From contig NZ_SMKQ01000006.1 in NCBI RefSeq assembly GCF_004348995.1, positions 1-64,000 on the forward strand: 64,000 bases of DNA, read 5' to 3'. The DNA is from Nonomuraea terrae (GTDB taxonomy: Bacteria > Actinomycetota > Actinomycetes > Streptosporangiales > Streptosporangiaceae). The notes beneath the pieces are model-generated. The model was not told where the DNA came from. It saw only the letters and a list, made by a program, of their open reading frames with translations, and made no database searches. Every line of letters begins with the position of its first letter. Position 1 is the stretch's first letter. This document shows positions 52,701 through 61,185 of this stretch, piece by piece. Position numbers and translations under genes: made by a program.

Positions 52701-53230
52701 TCGCCGCGGTTGCCCAGCTCGTCCCAGACGCGCGGGGCGTTGACGCGGTCGATGTTCCACTCCACCGCGTTCACCTTGGACTCGGCGGGGCCGGCGTCGG
52801 GCTTGGGCACCGACAGCGTGCGCACCGGCTCGATGCCCTCGACCTCCGGCAGCGCGGCGATCTCGGCGGCGAGCTTCTCGCCGGCCGTCACCCGCACCGC
52901 GTTGACGATCCAGAACGGGGTGTAGTCGGCGTCGCGGGAGTCGAGCAGCTTGCGCACACCGGCCTGGGAGGTGCGCGCGTGCTCGGTCTTGGCTTCGAAG
53001 ACCTGCTCGGCCTTGGCGTCCTTGGTGACGGCCCGGCGGGCGCCGCTCAGGTCGGCGTCCCCTTTCATCCGGACCCAGAAGGTGGCTTTGTCGTCCTGGT
53101 CCAGCTGCGCCTGGACAGCGGCGTCGATCTTGGCCGGATCGGGCGCCGCCTGTGCTACCGCCTGGGGTAACAACAGTGCGGCGGTGACGATCCCGGTCAG
53201 GATCGCGCGCCGGCGGAGGGTGTGGGGCAC
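49739..53230 (-). CDS. Secreted multidomain S8 subtilisin-like protease
   Basis: 1163 residues from GTG 53230, with AAGGAG 6 bases upstream. Signal peptide ends AQAA (about 29). An I9-like propeptide region at about 30-145. Catalytic triad: Asp in VVANIDTGVQFDHPDL (about 184), His in NNGHGTHTMGTM (about 229), Ser in YTGTSMASPHVAATVALIW (about 399); the oxyanion Asn is in NNSWGG. Then three or more carboxypeptidase-regulatory-like beta domains (about 480-660 and 830-920), a middle beta domain (VPFYGTGHDRAWIGTNGYLT), and a malectin-like C-terminal domain (VAVDVGASRSFRDSAGDTWT, ending VNAVRVSE). Overall like bacillopeptidase F relatives. Likely an extracellular scavenging protease. Confidence 0.95.
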   Translation of the reverse strand: MPHTLRRRAILTGIVTAALLLPQAVAQAAPDPAKIDAAVQAQLDQDDKATFWVRMKGDADLSGARRAVTKDAKAEQVFEAKTEHARTSQAGVRKLLDSRDADYTPFWIVNAVRVTAGEKLAAEIAALPEVEGIEPVRTLSVPKPDAGPAESKVNAVEWNIDRVNAPRVWDELGNRGEGIVVANIDTGVQFDHPDLAASYRGRNPDGSYTHDYNWFDPAGICSPGAPCDNNGHGTHTMGTMTGANGIGVAPGATWIAAKGCEVNTCTDASLLAAGQWVLAPTDLNGENPRPDLAPHIVNNSWGGDGFDPWYKPTVEAWVAAGIFPAFSNGNEGPACDTSGSPGQYEISYSAGGFDVNNALYARSSKGEGENGETKPNIAAPGVNVRSSTPGNSYASYTGTSMASPHVAATVALIWSGSPGLEGEVAATRPLLDSTAIDVADTGCGGTAQDNNIWGEGRLDTYAAVRAAPDEGLGRLSGTVSAGGEPVSGVTVTVTGPLTRRVVTGADGAYALPRLLPGAYRLTAEKFGYETAATEVTITAGQEAGGDVPMTAQPAGTVSGTVTTAGTPEPGATVAAAGTPVSAVTDAAGRYSLRLPHGTYELGVTPVSRCSSGATAEVTVGGDVVRDIELPLRGDDFGYTCASGRQEYVAGTERLTLTGDDEAQQITLPFRVPFYGTGHDRAWIGTNGYLTFAEGRVTTGGNGRLPSTGIPNNAVYPYWDDLVVDAQAGIYTAVTGTAPHRTFVVEWRDVTFYNETGQRVSFATLLGEDGSIGFRYKDIESERDQGSSATVGVENATGDDALLYSYEEAALSSGQSLTFTASRHGLVTGTVTDANDGDPIAGATVLIGDAATFTTGEDGAFYGQVLAGDYEVVVSKEHYGTFTQAVTVAPGSVTRIDTALVTGRVSASAAELTVVMPAGQSRTRTLELTNLGAPTPYTVTGGPWFSVTPASGELDRGESVTLEVEVAGDGVVPGTFREGTLVVESASGRQPAIEVAVTVVVPEHQVAVDVGASRSFRDSAGDTWTPDRRYTQGGHGYVSTSSRARSTSRTISGTTDQGLFRTAREDMLEYRFDGVPDGVYTVELDFAEIENTRMGKRVFDVLVEGRLAIPALDLALEAGTYTAVTRQYTVEVTDGQLNVRFASRQGATLVNAVRVSERPDRTAP

Positions 53231-53356
53231 GGGCTCTCCTTCACGGCAGAGGGAGGCAGGTGATCTTTACGCCTCTGCCGAGAAGAGTGAAGAGAACGTG
53301 TCAGCAAAGCAATAGCAAACGTAAAACGTTACTTTACTTAAGGAAATGAAATCTGG

Positions 53357-54790
53357 TCAGCTGAAATGTCGCCACATAGGCCAGATTGTCGCCCAGGGCT
53401 GGAGTAGTTCCCGGCACAGGTGCACCGGCATGCCCTGCTCCTCGTTCTCCAGGCCGACGCCGTTGTCCACCCGTGCCCGCTCCTCGCACGAGCCGAACAG
53501 CGCCCGCCCGCGCGGCCCGACGTTCACCAGGATCGCGGTGACGCCGTCGGCCGGGGGAGGGCCGTGGTGCCAGAGCTCGTTGTGGCCGGAGTAGACGCGC
53601 GGCACCCCGGCCAGGCGCAGCGCGCCGTGCTCGCCGTAGCTGCCCGTCAGGACCACCGCGCGGTCCCGCTCGGCGGGCGGCAGCGAGTCGCGCACCCCGG
53701 TGACCGCCGCCGTGAAGGCCGGCCAGCCGACCGACTCCCGCGCCACCTCGTTGATCGCCGGCACCGGCGTCCCGGCCAGCCCGGCCACCGGCACCAGCGG
53801 CAGCGCGAGCACTGCCGACCCCACCGCGCCGACCGCCAGGAACGCGCCCGCGAGCCGGGTACGGGCCGCCGCCGCGACGCCGACGCACCCCGCGGCGAAC
53901 AGCAGCAGGATCAGCCCGCCCGTGTAGTCGAACCGGCCTCCGGTCACCAGCGTCACCACCGCCGCGACCGGGTACGCCACGGCCAGGGCCCGCACCCGCC
54001 GATCACGCCACAGCCGGACGAACCCGAACGCCGCGATCACCGGCACGACGGGCCCGAACAACACCAGCTGCATCGGAACGAAGAGCATCCGCATCTCGGC
54101 GCCCTCGTCCGCGCTCAGCGCAGCCGCCATCGCCAGCTGCGGCCAGTCGTTGGCCACCTGGTAGACCAGGTTCGGGGCCGCGATCACCGCCGCGAGCAGC
54201 GCCCCGCCCCACAACCACGGGCTCGCCAGCGTCCGCCGCGGCCCCACGGCCGCCAGCCCCACCGCGAGCCCCAGCACCAGCAGCGCGATCAGGTGCTTGT
54301 TGTACGTGGCCAGCCCCACGACCGCGCCCGCCGCGAGCCACCAGCGCGGCTGATCCCGTAACAGAGCCCTGAGCATGAACAGGATCGCCGCCGCCCACAA
54401 CGGCAGGTCGAAGCTGACCGTCAGCAGCGTGTGCCCCGAGATCAGCGTGTACGCTCCCGTCGCCGTGCCCGCCGCCGCCATGACCTGCGCCGCCCGGCCC
54501 CCGCCCAGCTCCCGCGCGATCAGCGCCACCAGCGCCACCAGCAGCGCGGCCGCCAGCGCCGGGAACACCCTGATCCCCGTGACCGTGTCGCCGAACAGCG
54601 CGATCCCCGCCCCGGCCAGCATCGGCGTCATCGGCGGCTGGTCGGCGTACCCCCAGGCCGGATGCTCCGACAACACGCGGAAGTACAGCTCGTCACGGTG
54701 GTATCCGTAGCCGGGGCTCAGCGCCAGCAGGATCGCGAACAGCAGCACGGCGATCGCGGCGACGGGCCGCCAGGCCCAGGGCGGTCCCAT
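53357..54790 (-). CDS. GT39/ArnT-like membrane glycosyltransferase
   Basis: 477 residues from ATG 54790. Eleven to thirteen membrane helices. The first periplasmic loop has the acidic signature GYGYHRDELYFRVLSEHPAW then GYADQPPMTPMLAG (about 28-60), as in PMT/ArnT/undecaprenyl-phosphate-sugar transferases. The soluble C-terminal part (VVLTGSYGEHGALRLAGVPR, HNELWHHGPPPADGVTAILV) resembles actinobacterial GT39 proteins. It is last in an operon with P450 and TetR genes, 11 bases after the TetR stop. It may glycosylate a cell-envelope lipid or protein. Confidence 0.88.
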   Translation of the reverse strand: MGPPWAWRPVAAIAVLLFAILLALSPGYGYHRDELYFRVLSEHPAWGYADQPPMTPMLAGAGIALFGDTVTGIRVFPALAAALLVALVALIARELGGGRAAQVMAAAGTATGAYTLISGHTLLTVSFDLPLWAAAILFMLRALLRDQPRWWLAAGAVVGLATYNKHLIALLVLGLAVGLAAVGPRRTLASPWLWGGALLAAVIAAPNLVYQVANDWPQLAMAAALSADEGAEMRMLFVPMQLVLFGPVVPVIAAFGFVRLWRDRRVRALAVAYPVAAVVTLVTGGRFDYTGGLILLLFAAGCVGVAAAARTRLAGAFLAVGAVGSAVLALPLVPVAGLAGTPVPAINEVARESVGWPAFTAAVTGVRDSLPPAERDRAVVLTGSYGEHGALRLAGVPRVYSGHNELWHHGPPPADGVTAILVNVGPRGRALFGSCEERARVDNGVGLENEEQGMPVHLCRELLQPWATIWPMWRHFS

Positions 54791-54801
54791 GGACGCCGAG
54801 G

Positions 54802-55413
54802 CTAGATTCTCTTCCGGTCCCTTGTCACTGCCCGGTACCCGGTCTGTTTCAGGATCGTCATGAAGTACGCCGTGATCCGCCCGGCGTCGTCGTCGGCGTC
54901 CTGCGCGACGCTGAACACCGCGCCGCGCAGGATCTCCTGTACCGCGTCGAGATCGGCGTCCTGGGGGAGGCGCCCGGCGTCGCGGGCCCGGCGCAGGATC
55001 TCGTCCACCGCCGCCGCCCCTTGCCCGCCCTTGAGCGGCCGGTACGTCGCCATCAGCTCCGGATAGTCGTCGACGCTGCCCCACAGGCGGCGCAGCAGCC
55101 GGCGGTGCCGCGGCGACGCCAGGTAGGCCGCCCAGTCAGCGATCATGTCCTCGACGTCGCGCCAGCCGGTGAAGCCGGGGTTGTACGCGTGGGCGTTCCA
55201 CTCCAGGGCCCGCACCAGCAGCGCCGTCTTGTCGGCGAACCTGCGGTAGACCGTCGCCCTGGTCACCCCGGCCCGCCGGGCGACCTGCTCGATGCTGAGC
55301 TGCTGCGCGCCCAGCTCGATGAGCAGGTCGACCGCGGCGGCGAGGATCGCGGCGTCGGCCTCCTGGCTGCGCGGGCGGCCGGCCGGGCGTGGTGCTCGCG
55401 TCGCCCCGGTCAT
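54802..55413 (-). CDS. TetR-family transcriptional regulator
   Basis: 203 residues from ATG 55413. HTH at about 20-65: AILAAAVDLLIELGAQQLSI, EQVARRAGVTRATVYRRFAD, KTALLVRAL. The TetR_C-type ligand domain follows. It lies 48 bases after the P450 gene and 11 before the glycosyltransferase. The perfect inverted repeat at the P450 start is a plausible operator for it, which would make the operon autoregulated. Confidence 0.93.
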   Translation of the reverse strand: MTGATRAPRPAGRPRSQEADAAILAAAVDLLIELGAQQLSIEQVARRAGVTRATVYRRFADKTALLVRALEWNAHAYNPGFTGWRDVEDMIADWAAYLASPRHRRLLRRLWGSVDDYPELMATYRPLKGGQGAAAVDEILRRARDAGRLPQDADLDAVQEILRGAVFSVAQDADDDAGRITAYFMTILKQTGYRAVTRDRKRI

Positions 55414-55461
55414 GCCCCCGCCCCCTGCTCGTCGTCGTACCGCCGCCGCGAGTCTATTCGC

Positions 55462-56661
55462 CTACTCCCAGGTGACAGGAAGGGCGCGGACCCCGTAGAT
55501 GGGCGTGTCCGTACGCAGCGGCACCTGCTCCGGCTCGACGGCCAGCCGCAGTGACGGGAGCCTCGCCAGCAGCGCGGGGAACGCCGCCCTCATCTCGGCC
55601 CGGGCGAGCTGCTGACCCAGGCACTGGTGCACGCCGTGGCCGAAGCCCACGTGCCCGCCGGCCGGGCGCAGCGGGTCGAACCGGTCGGGATCGGGGAAGC
55701 GCGCGGGGTCACGGTTGGCCGACGCGATCGAAAGGGTCACCGTCTCCCCGGCGCGCACCGGCTCGCCGCCCAGCTCGACGTCCTCCAGCGCGGTCCGGAC
55801 GAGGAAGGGGGTGATCGCGAGGTAGCGCAGCAGCTCCTCCACCAGCTGATCGGTGTGCCCCGGGTCCGCGCGGACCACGGCGAGCTCGTCCGGACGGCAC
55901 AGCAGCAGGAACGCGCCCAGGGCGATCATGTTGGCGGTGGTGTCCAGCCCGGCGCCGAGCAGCATGAAGCCGATGTTGGCCAGCTCCTCGTCGGTGAGGT
56001 CGCTCCTGGTCAGCCCGCTGAGCACGTCGTCGCCCGGCCTGGCCCGCCTGGCCGCCACCAGCTCCCGCATGTGGGCGACCATCGCCGTCACCGCCGCCAT
56101 CATCTCCTCCTGCGGGCGGTCGCCCCGCGTGAGCGTGACGGCGTGGGCCAGGAACCGGCCCCGTTCGTCCTCCGGCACGCCGAGCAGCTCGCAGATCACG
56201 ACCGCCGGGATCGGCGCCGCGAACGACTCGACCAGGTCGGCGGGCGGGCCCTGCCGCTCCATGGCGTCCAGGTGCTCGCGGGCGATCTGCTCGATGCGCT
56301 CGGTGAGCAGTCGCATCCTGCGCACGGTGAACTCGCCGGTGAGCAGACGGCGGTAGCGGGTGTGCTCGGGCGGATCGGTCGACAGGAACATCCCGGGCGG
56401 CGCGGGCTGCCGGGGCCCCGCGGGCCCGAAGGGCATGTGCTGCAGCTCGGCCCGGGCGCTGAAGCGCGGGTCCGCCATCACCTCGCGCACCAGTGCGTAA
56501 CCGGTCACCAGCCAGCCCTGGTGGCCGTCGGTGTAGCTGAGGCGGGTGATCTCGCGCAGTCCGGCGAGCCCGGCGGGCGGATCGAACGGCGTGGGCCGGT
56601 CGCGGGGCAGCTTGAACGCCGCGGTCTCGGTCACCTCGGGGCTCCCTTCCGAAGAGGTCAT
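55462..56661 (-). CDS. Cytochrome P450
   Basis: 399 residues from ATG 56661. I-helix FMLLGAGLDTTANMIALGAF near 233-252 (AGxDTT), ExxR in ELLRYLAITP with VEELLR near 280, and heme loop VGFGHGVHQCLGQQLARAEM near 336-355 with the Cys thiolate. N-terminal substrate region DRPTPFDPPAGLAGLREITR. Bacterial CYP105/CYP107-like class that needs a ferredoxin; none is adjacent, though a 3Fe-4S ferredoxin is at 14.9 kb. There is no ribosome binding site; the mRNA is probably leaderless and its promoter overlaps a palindrome. Confidence 0.95.
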   Translation of the reverse strand: MTSSEGSPEVTETAAFKLPRDRPTPFDPPAGLAGLREITRLSYTDGHQGWLVTGYALVREVMADPRFSARAELQHMPFGPAGPRQPAPPGMFLSTDPPEHTRYRRLLTGEFTVRRMRLLTERIEQIAREHLDAMERQGPPADLVESFAAPIPAVVICELLGVPEDERGRFLAHAVTLTRGDRPQEEMMAAVTAMVAHMRELVAARRARPGDDVLSGLTRSDLTDEELANIGFMLLGAGLDTTANMIALGAFLLLCRPDELAVVRADPGHTDQLVEELLRYLAITPFLVRTALEDVELGGEPVRAGETVTLSIASANRDPARFPDPDRFDPLRPAGGHVGFGHGVHQCLGQQLARAEMRAAFPALLARLPSLRLAVEPEQVPLRTDTPIYGVRALPVTWE

Positions 56662-56663
56662 AT

Positions 56664-56690
56664 TTCAATACAGTACAGCTCTGTATTGAA
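56664..56690. promoter_or_regulatory. Perfect inverted-repeat operator at the P450 promoter
   Basis: TTCAATACAG (56664-56673), 7-base spacer, CTGTATTGAA (56681-56690), beginning 3 bases from the P450 ATG. The -10-like TACTGT on the minus strand (56675-56670) lies inside it. A TetR dimer here would block transcription. Confidence 0.75.
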
Positions 56691-56753
56691 GCCCGTCCAT
56701 GGGGGTGGCGGGTCGCGTTGCGCGATCATGGTGGGGCGGTTAGTGTGGAACGC

Positions 56754-56795
56754 ATGCGAAATCACGCTCAGCTCCAGTGGTGGCGCCGCTCCTAG
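56754..56795 (+). CDS. trpL: trp operon leader peptide
   Basis: 13 codons, MRNHAQLQWWRRS, ATG 56754 to TAG 56793-56795. Two adjacent Trp codons sit just before the first strand of an attenuator hairpin, and the gene lies 102 bases upstream of trpEG. When charged tRNA-Trp is scarce, a ribosome stalled at the Trp pair would let strands 2 and 3 pair. Confidence 0.88.
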   Translation: MRNHAQLQWWRRS

Positions 56796-56850
56796 GCGGC
56801 GCGGGTTTCGCATTCTCGACGGACTGGCCGCCCCGGATGGCGGCCTTTCT
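56783..56850 (+). promoter_or_regulatory. Tryptophan attenuator (terminator/antiterminator)
   Basis: Strand 1 GCGCCGC (about 56783-56789) pairs with strand 2 GCGGCGC (about 56797-56803). Strand 3 GGCCGCC (56826-56832) pairs with strand 4 GGCGGCC (56839-56845), followed by TTTCT: the terminator. Strand 2 (GGCGGC) is also complementary to strand 3 (GCCGCC), giving the antiterminator. The whole classic layout is present. Confidence 0.85.
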
Positions 56851-56897
56851 CGTGTCCGCCCCGGGGCTCGATCATTTGACGTGGTAAGGGGCAGGAA

Positions 56898-59024
56898 ATG
56901 GCGACGAGCGGATATACCACCGCCGGGGGCATCGGCGTCGAACGCGAGTCACGCGAGGTCGACGAAGCCGCCCTGGAAGAGATCGTCACGGCTCTCGGCG
57001 AGCGGCGCGGCGGCGCCTTCTCCTCGGGCATGGACTACCCGGGCCGCTACAGCCGATGGGCCTTCGGCTACGTCGACCCGTGCCTGGAGCTGGTCGCCAA
57101 GGGCCGCACCATCGCGGCGACGGCCCTCAACGAGCGCGGCCGGATCGTGCTGCCCGCCGTCGCCTCCTGCCTCCTGGCCGCGGGCAAGCCGCTCACCGAG
57201 CCCACGGCCGACCGCGTCGAGGTGCACGTGCCCGAGTCGGAGGACCTGCTGCCGGAGGAGATGCGCAGCCGCCGGCCTACCGTGTTCACCGCGATCCGCG
57301 AGGTCATCGCCGCCTTCAAGGGCGACGACCCCCACCTCGGCCTCTACGGCGCCTTCGGCTACGACCTGGCCTTCCAGTTCGAGCCCATCCGGCAGGAGCT
57401 CCTGCGCCCCGACGGCCAGCGCGACCTCGTGCTCCACCTGCCCGACCGGCTGGTGGTGATCGACCGGCAGCGCGAGACCAGCCTCGAGTTCCGCTACGAG
57501 TTCACCGTCGACGGCGTCAGCACGCGCGGCCTGGAGCGTACCGGCGAGACCCTGCCCCAGGCGGCCACCGGCGAGCTGCCGAAGAACCCGGAGAGAGGCG
57601 AATACGCCAAGGTCGTCGCCGCGGCCAAGGAGAAGTTCAAGCGCGGCGACCTGTTCGAGGTCGTGCCCGGCCAGGTCTTCCACGCCCCCTGCGCCGACCC
57701 GTCCGCCTTCTACCGCAGCCTGCGCAGGAGCAACCCGGCCCCGTACGAGTTCATCATCAGCCTCGGCGAAGGCGAGCACCTGGTCGGCGCCTCACCCGAG
57801 ATGTACGTCCGGGTCACCGGCGACCGCGTCGAGACCTGCCCCATCTCCGGCACCATCGCCCGCGGCAGCAACCCGGTCGAGGACGCCGAGGCCATCCGCA
57901 CCCTCCTGTCCAGCGTGAAGGAGGAGTCGGAGCTGACCATGTGCACCGACGTCGACCGCAACGACAAGTCGCGCATCTGCGTCCCCGGCACGGTCAAGGT
58001 CATCGGCCGCCGCCAGATCGAGCTCTACTCCCGGCTCATCCACACCGTCGACCACATCGAGGGCCGGCTGCGCCCCGAGTTCGACGCGCTCGACGCCTTC
58101 CTCACCCACATGTGGGCCGTCACCGTCACCGGCGCCCCCAAGACGTGGGCCATGCAGTTCATCGAGGACCACGAGGCCACCACCCGCCGCTGGTACGGCG
58201 GCGCCATCGGCTTCATCGGCTTCGACGGCTCCATGAACACCGGCCTGACCCTGCGTACCGCGCAGGTCAAGAACGGCGTGGCGACCGTCAGAGCCGGGGC
58301 GACGCTGCTGTTCGACTCCGACCCCGAGGCCGAGGAGCGCGAGACCGAGCTCAAGGCCAGCGCCCTGCTCGGTGCCCTCGCGGCGGTCGGCCGGCCCGAC
58401 TCCGTGCCGGTGGCCGAGCCCCGCGAGCAGCCCGGCCTGGGCCTGAAGGTGCTCCTGGTCGACCACGAGGACTCCTTCGTCAACACCCTGGCCGACTACT
58501 TCCGCCAGGAGGGCGCCGACGTCGTGACGCTGCGCCACGGCTTCCCCGTCCACATGCTCGACGAGATCGCGCCCGACCTCGTGGTGCTCTCGCCCGGCCC
58601 CGGCTGGCCGACCGACTTCGGCATCTCCGCCCTGCTCGACCAGATCTACGCCCGCGACCTGCCGGTGTTCGGCGTCTGCCTGGGCCTGCAGGCCATGGTC
58701 GAGCACGCCGGTGGCACGCTCGAGCTGCTCGACTACCCCGAGCACGGCAAGCGCGGCCGGGTCGCGCGGCTCGGCGACAGCGCGCTGCTCGACGGGCTGC
58801 CGCCGGAGTTCACCGCGGCCCGCTACCACTCGCTGCACACCAAGCGGCCCGGCGTGGTCGGCTTCACTCCGACCGCCCTCACCCCCGACGGCAACGTCAT
58901 GGCCATCGAGGACGTCCGGCGCCGCCGCTACGCCGTGCAGTTCCACCCGGAGTCGATCCTGACCCAGGAGGGCGGCGCCGGAGCGAAGATCATCGCGAAC
59001 GTGCTGCGTCTGTCCCGCAGGTAG
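56898..59024 (+). CDS. trpEG: Fused anthranilate synthase (TrpE-TrpG)
   Basis: 708 residues from ATG 56898. The TrpE chorismate-binding part covers about 1-500: PGRYSRWAFGYVDPCLELVA, FKRGDLFEVVPGQVF, PISGTIARGSNPVEDAEAIR, MCTDVDRNDKSRICVPGTVK, VTGAPKTWAMQFIED. The TrpG glutaminase covers about 512-708: VLLVDHEDSFVNTLADYF, LSPGPGWPTDFG, nucleophile in FGVCLGLQAM (about 594) and VQFHPESIL. It makes anthranilate from chorismate and glutamine. The fused form occurs in primary and secondary metabolism; the Trp attenuator upstream supports tryptophan biosynthesis. No other trp gene is nearby. Confidence 0.96.
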   Translation: MATSGYTTAGGIGVERESREVDEAALEEIVTALGERRGGAFSSGMDYPGRYSRWAFGYVDPCLELVAKGRTIAATALNERGRIVLPAVASCLLAAGKPLTEPTADRVEVHVPESEDLLPEEMRSRRPTVFTAIREVIAAFKGDDPHLGLYGAFGYDLAFQFEPIRQELLRPDGQRDLVLHLPDRLVVIDRQRETSLEFRYEFTVDGVSTRGLERTGETLPQAATGELPKNPERGEYAKVVAAAKEKFKRGDLFEVVPGQVFHAPCADPSAFYRSLRRSNPAPYEFIISLGEGEHLVGASPEMYVRVTGDRVETCPISGTIARGSNPVEDAEAIRTLLSSVKEESELTMCTDVDRNDKSRICVPGTVKVIGRRQIELYSRLIHTVDHIEGRLRPEFDALDAFLTHMWAVTVTGAPKTWAMQFIEDHEATTRRWYGGAIGFIGFDGSMNTGLTLRTAQVKNGVATVRAGATLLFDSDPEAEERETELKASALLGALAAVGRPDSVPVAEPREQPGLGLKVLLVDHEDSFVNTLADYFRQEGADVVTLRHGFPVHMLDEIAPDLVVLSPGPGWPTDFGISALLDQIYARDLPVFGVCLGLQAMVEHAGGTLELLDYPEHGKRGRVARLGDSALLDGLPPEFTAARYHSLHTKRPGVVGFTPTALTPDGNVMAIEDVRRRRYAVQFHPESILTQEGGAGAKIIANVLRLSRR

Positions 59025-59069
59025 GTAAAACGCGGGCGGGGGCGTGCGGAGCTCCCCTAGAGTCTCCGC

Positions 59070-60218
59070 ATGCTCCCCGTAGACCTGCCCGGCACGGTGC
59101 GTGACGCGCTGCTCGCCCCGCTCGTCGACCACCACTGTCACGGGGTGCGGCGCGACGACCTGAGCCGGGCGCAGTTCGAGCTGCTCATCGGCGACGGCGC
59201 CGCCTCTGCGCCGCCCGGCACCACCCGCTTCGACACCCCGTTCGGCGTGGCCGTACGGCGCTGGTGCGCGCCCGTGCTCGACCTCGATCCGCACGCGCCG
59301 CCCGCCGTCTACCTCGCCCGCCGGGCCGAGCTCGGCGCCGTTGAGGTCAACCGGCGCCTGCTCGGCGAGGCGGGGGTGGTGGCGTTCCTCATCGACACCG
59401 CCGCCGACGACGTCGAGACGCTGACCGCCGCCGAGATGGGCCGCCACGGCGGGGCCGCCGCCGACGAGCTCGTCCGCATCGAACGCATCGAACGCGACGT
59501 GGCCGAGACCGCCCAGATCGCCGTCGACTACCTCGACGGACTCGGCGACGAGCTCACCGCGCGGGCCGCCCGCGCGGTCGGGCTCAAGACCGTCATCGGC
59601 GCCCTGCACGGCCTCGACTTCGACCCCGCGAGGCCCACCAGGGGAGCGGTCATCGCGGCCGCCAACCGGCGCCTGGCCGACCCCAAGGAGCCGCTCACCG
59701 ACCCCGTCCTGCTGCGCCACCTGCTGTGGTGCGCGATCGACGTGGCCAGGGAACGCGGGCTGCCGGTCCAGTTCGACACCGGCTTCGGCGGGCGGGCGCC
59801 GGCCGAGCCGCACCGCGCCGACCCCGCCCGGCTGGGCGCGTTCGCCCGGCAGCTGCAACCGCTCGGCGTGCCGATCATCCTGCTGCACTGCTACCCGTAC
59901 CACCGCCAGGCCGCCTACCTCGCCGGCGCGCTGCCCCACGTGTACGTCGATGTCGGCCTCGCCCTGCCCCACACCGCCGCCGCCTCGGCCCGGGTCATGG
60001 ACGAGCTGCTGGAGCTGGCGCCGTTCCACAAGCAGCTGTTCAGCTCGGGCTGCCGGGGCCTGGCCGAGACCGCCTACCTCGCCGCCCTGTCCCACCGCCG
60101 CGCCCTGGCCGCCGCCCTCGGCTCCCGGCTCGCCCAGGGCGAATGGAGCGCCGCGGACGCCGCCCGCGTCGCCCACATGATCGGCTCCGCCAACGCCCGC
60201 CGCGTCTACCGCCTGTGA
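59070..60218 (+). CDS. Amidohydrolase-family protein (FluG N-terminal/glutamine-synthetase-associated type)
   Basis: 382 residues from ATG 59070. TIM-barrel amidohydrolase with LVDHHCHGVRRDDL near 18 (HxH-like metal pair), conserved FDTGFGGRAPAEPHRADPAR near 230, ILLHCYPYHRQAAYLAG near 270, a helix DVGLALPHTAAASARVMDE and a final FSSGCRGLAETAYLAAL. It resembles the metal-dependent hydrolases fused or linked to type III/FluG glutamine synthetases. TAGAGT ends 6 bases before the ATG and there is no ribosome binding site, so it is probably leaderless. Confidence 0.85.
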   Translation: MLPVDLPGTVRDALLAPLVDHHCHGVRRDDLSRAQFELLIGDGAASAPPGTTRFDTPFGVAVRRWCAPVLDLDPHAPPAVYLARRAELGAVEVNRRLLGEAGVVAFLIDTAADDVETLTAAEMGRHGGAAADELVRIERIERDVAETAQIAVDYLDGLGDELTARAARAVGLKTVIGALHGLDFDPARPTRGAVIAAANRRLADPKEPLTDPVLLRHLLWCAIDVARERGLPVQFDTGFGGRAPAEPHRADPARLGAFARQLQPLGVPIILLHCYPYHRQAAYLAGALPHVYVDVGLALPHTAAASARVMDELLELAPFHKQLFSSGCRGLAETAYLAALSHRRALAAALGSRLAQGEWSAADAARVAHMIGSANARRVYRL

Positions 60219-60345
60219 CCTGGCCCGCGCCGCCGCCCGCCTGCCCCGGTACGCTGGTGTGTGCGCCGGGCGCCTGAGTCGCGCTCATGGCCGTGACCTG
60301 GTTTGCTTGGGCCGTCACACTGCCGATCCGAGCGGGGGCTCCCCA

Positions 60346-61128
60346 ATGCGCACTGTCGAACCCGAGGTCTTCATCGTCGCCCGTCCGGCGCTCGACTACG
60401 ACGAGCTGGCCCGCTACCTCCGCGAGGTCGGGGGAGAGAGCTGGCTCGAGCGGCTCGACCGCGGTGATCTCGACGCGCAGAACCTCGCCGAGTTCGCCGG
60501 CCGGCTCTGCTACCGCTCCTTCGAGCCCGGCCTCAACCCCAACGTGGTCAGGATCAGGGACAACCAGGACGACTACCTGCGTAACATCCTCGCCAGCGCA
60601 CACGGCTCCGTGCTGGAGCACATCAGCTTCAGCTTCGTGCTCCACAACGTGAGCCGCGTGCTGACGCACGAACTGGTCCGTCACCGCCCAGGGGTGGCCA
60701 TTTCGCAGGAGTCGATGCGTTTCGTCCGGCTGGAGGAGCTGCCGTTCTGGTTCCCCGAGTGGGCGCAGGCCGACGACGAGCTGATGAAGCGGGCCTCCGC
60801 CGTGCTGGAGCAGCTGGAGCAGTTCCAGCTGTGGATGGCCGAGCACTTCGGGCTTGACGAGGAGGGCGTGAACTTCTCCGAGAAGAAGCACCGCACGTCG
60901 TTCATGCGCCGTTTCGCCCCCGAGGGCGTGGCGACCGGGCTCGTGTGGACCGCCAACGTGCGCACGCTGCGGCACACGATCGAGGCCCGCACCGCCGCCG
61001 GCGCCGAAGAGGAGATCCGGATGCTCTTCCAGCGCATCGGCGAGCTCATGCGCGTGGAGGCGCCCGCCCTCTTCGGCGACTACGTCGTCGAGGACGGCGC
61101 CTGGATCCCGGGCTGGCGCAAGGTCTGA
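60346..61128 (+). CDS. thyX: FAD-dependent thymidylate synthase
   Basis: 260 residues from ATG 60346. Signature RHRPGVAISQESMRFVRLEE at about 112-131 (RHRxxS motif) and preceding ILASAHGSVLEHISFSFVLH near 83. C-terminal ANVRTLRHTIEARTAAGAEE and IRMLFQRIGELMRVEAP complete the flavin-binding tetramer. It makes dTMP from dUMP with NADPH and methylene-THF. Monocistronic. The 127 bases upstream hold no feature I recognise. Confidence 0.96.
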   Translation: MRTVEPEVFIVARPALDYDELARYLREVGGESWLERLDRGDLDAQNLAEFAGRLCYRSFEPGLNPNVVRIRDNQDDYLRNILASAHGSVLEHISFSFVLHNVSRVLTHELVRHRPGVAISQESMRFVRLEELPFWFPEWAQADDELMKRASAVLEQLEQFQLWMAEHFGLDEEGVNFSEKKHRTSFMRRFAPEGVATGLVWTANVRTLRHTIEARTAAGAEEEIRMLFQRIGELMRVEAPALFGDYVVEDGAWIPGWRKV

Positions 61129-61185
61129 CGGTCTCGGCGCGCCGGTCTCAGGCGCCGGTCGTGGGCGCTGCTCCTGGGCGCTTTC

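Noticed and set aside
50129..53170. 1013-codon plus-strand open frame
   Set aside because: Antisense of the subtilase, which has a full catalytic triad and signal peptide.
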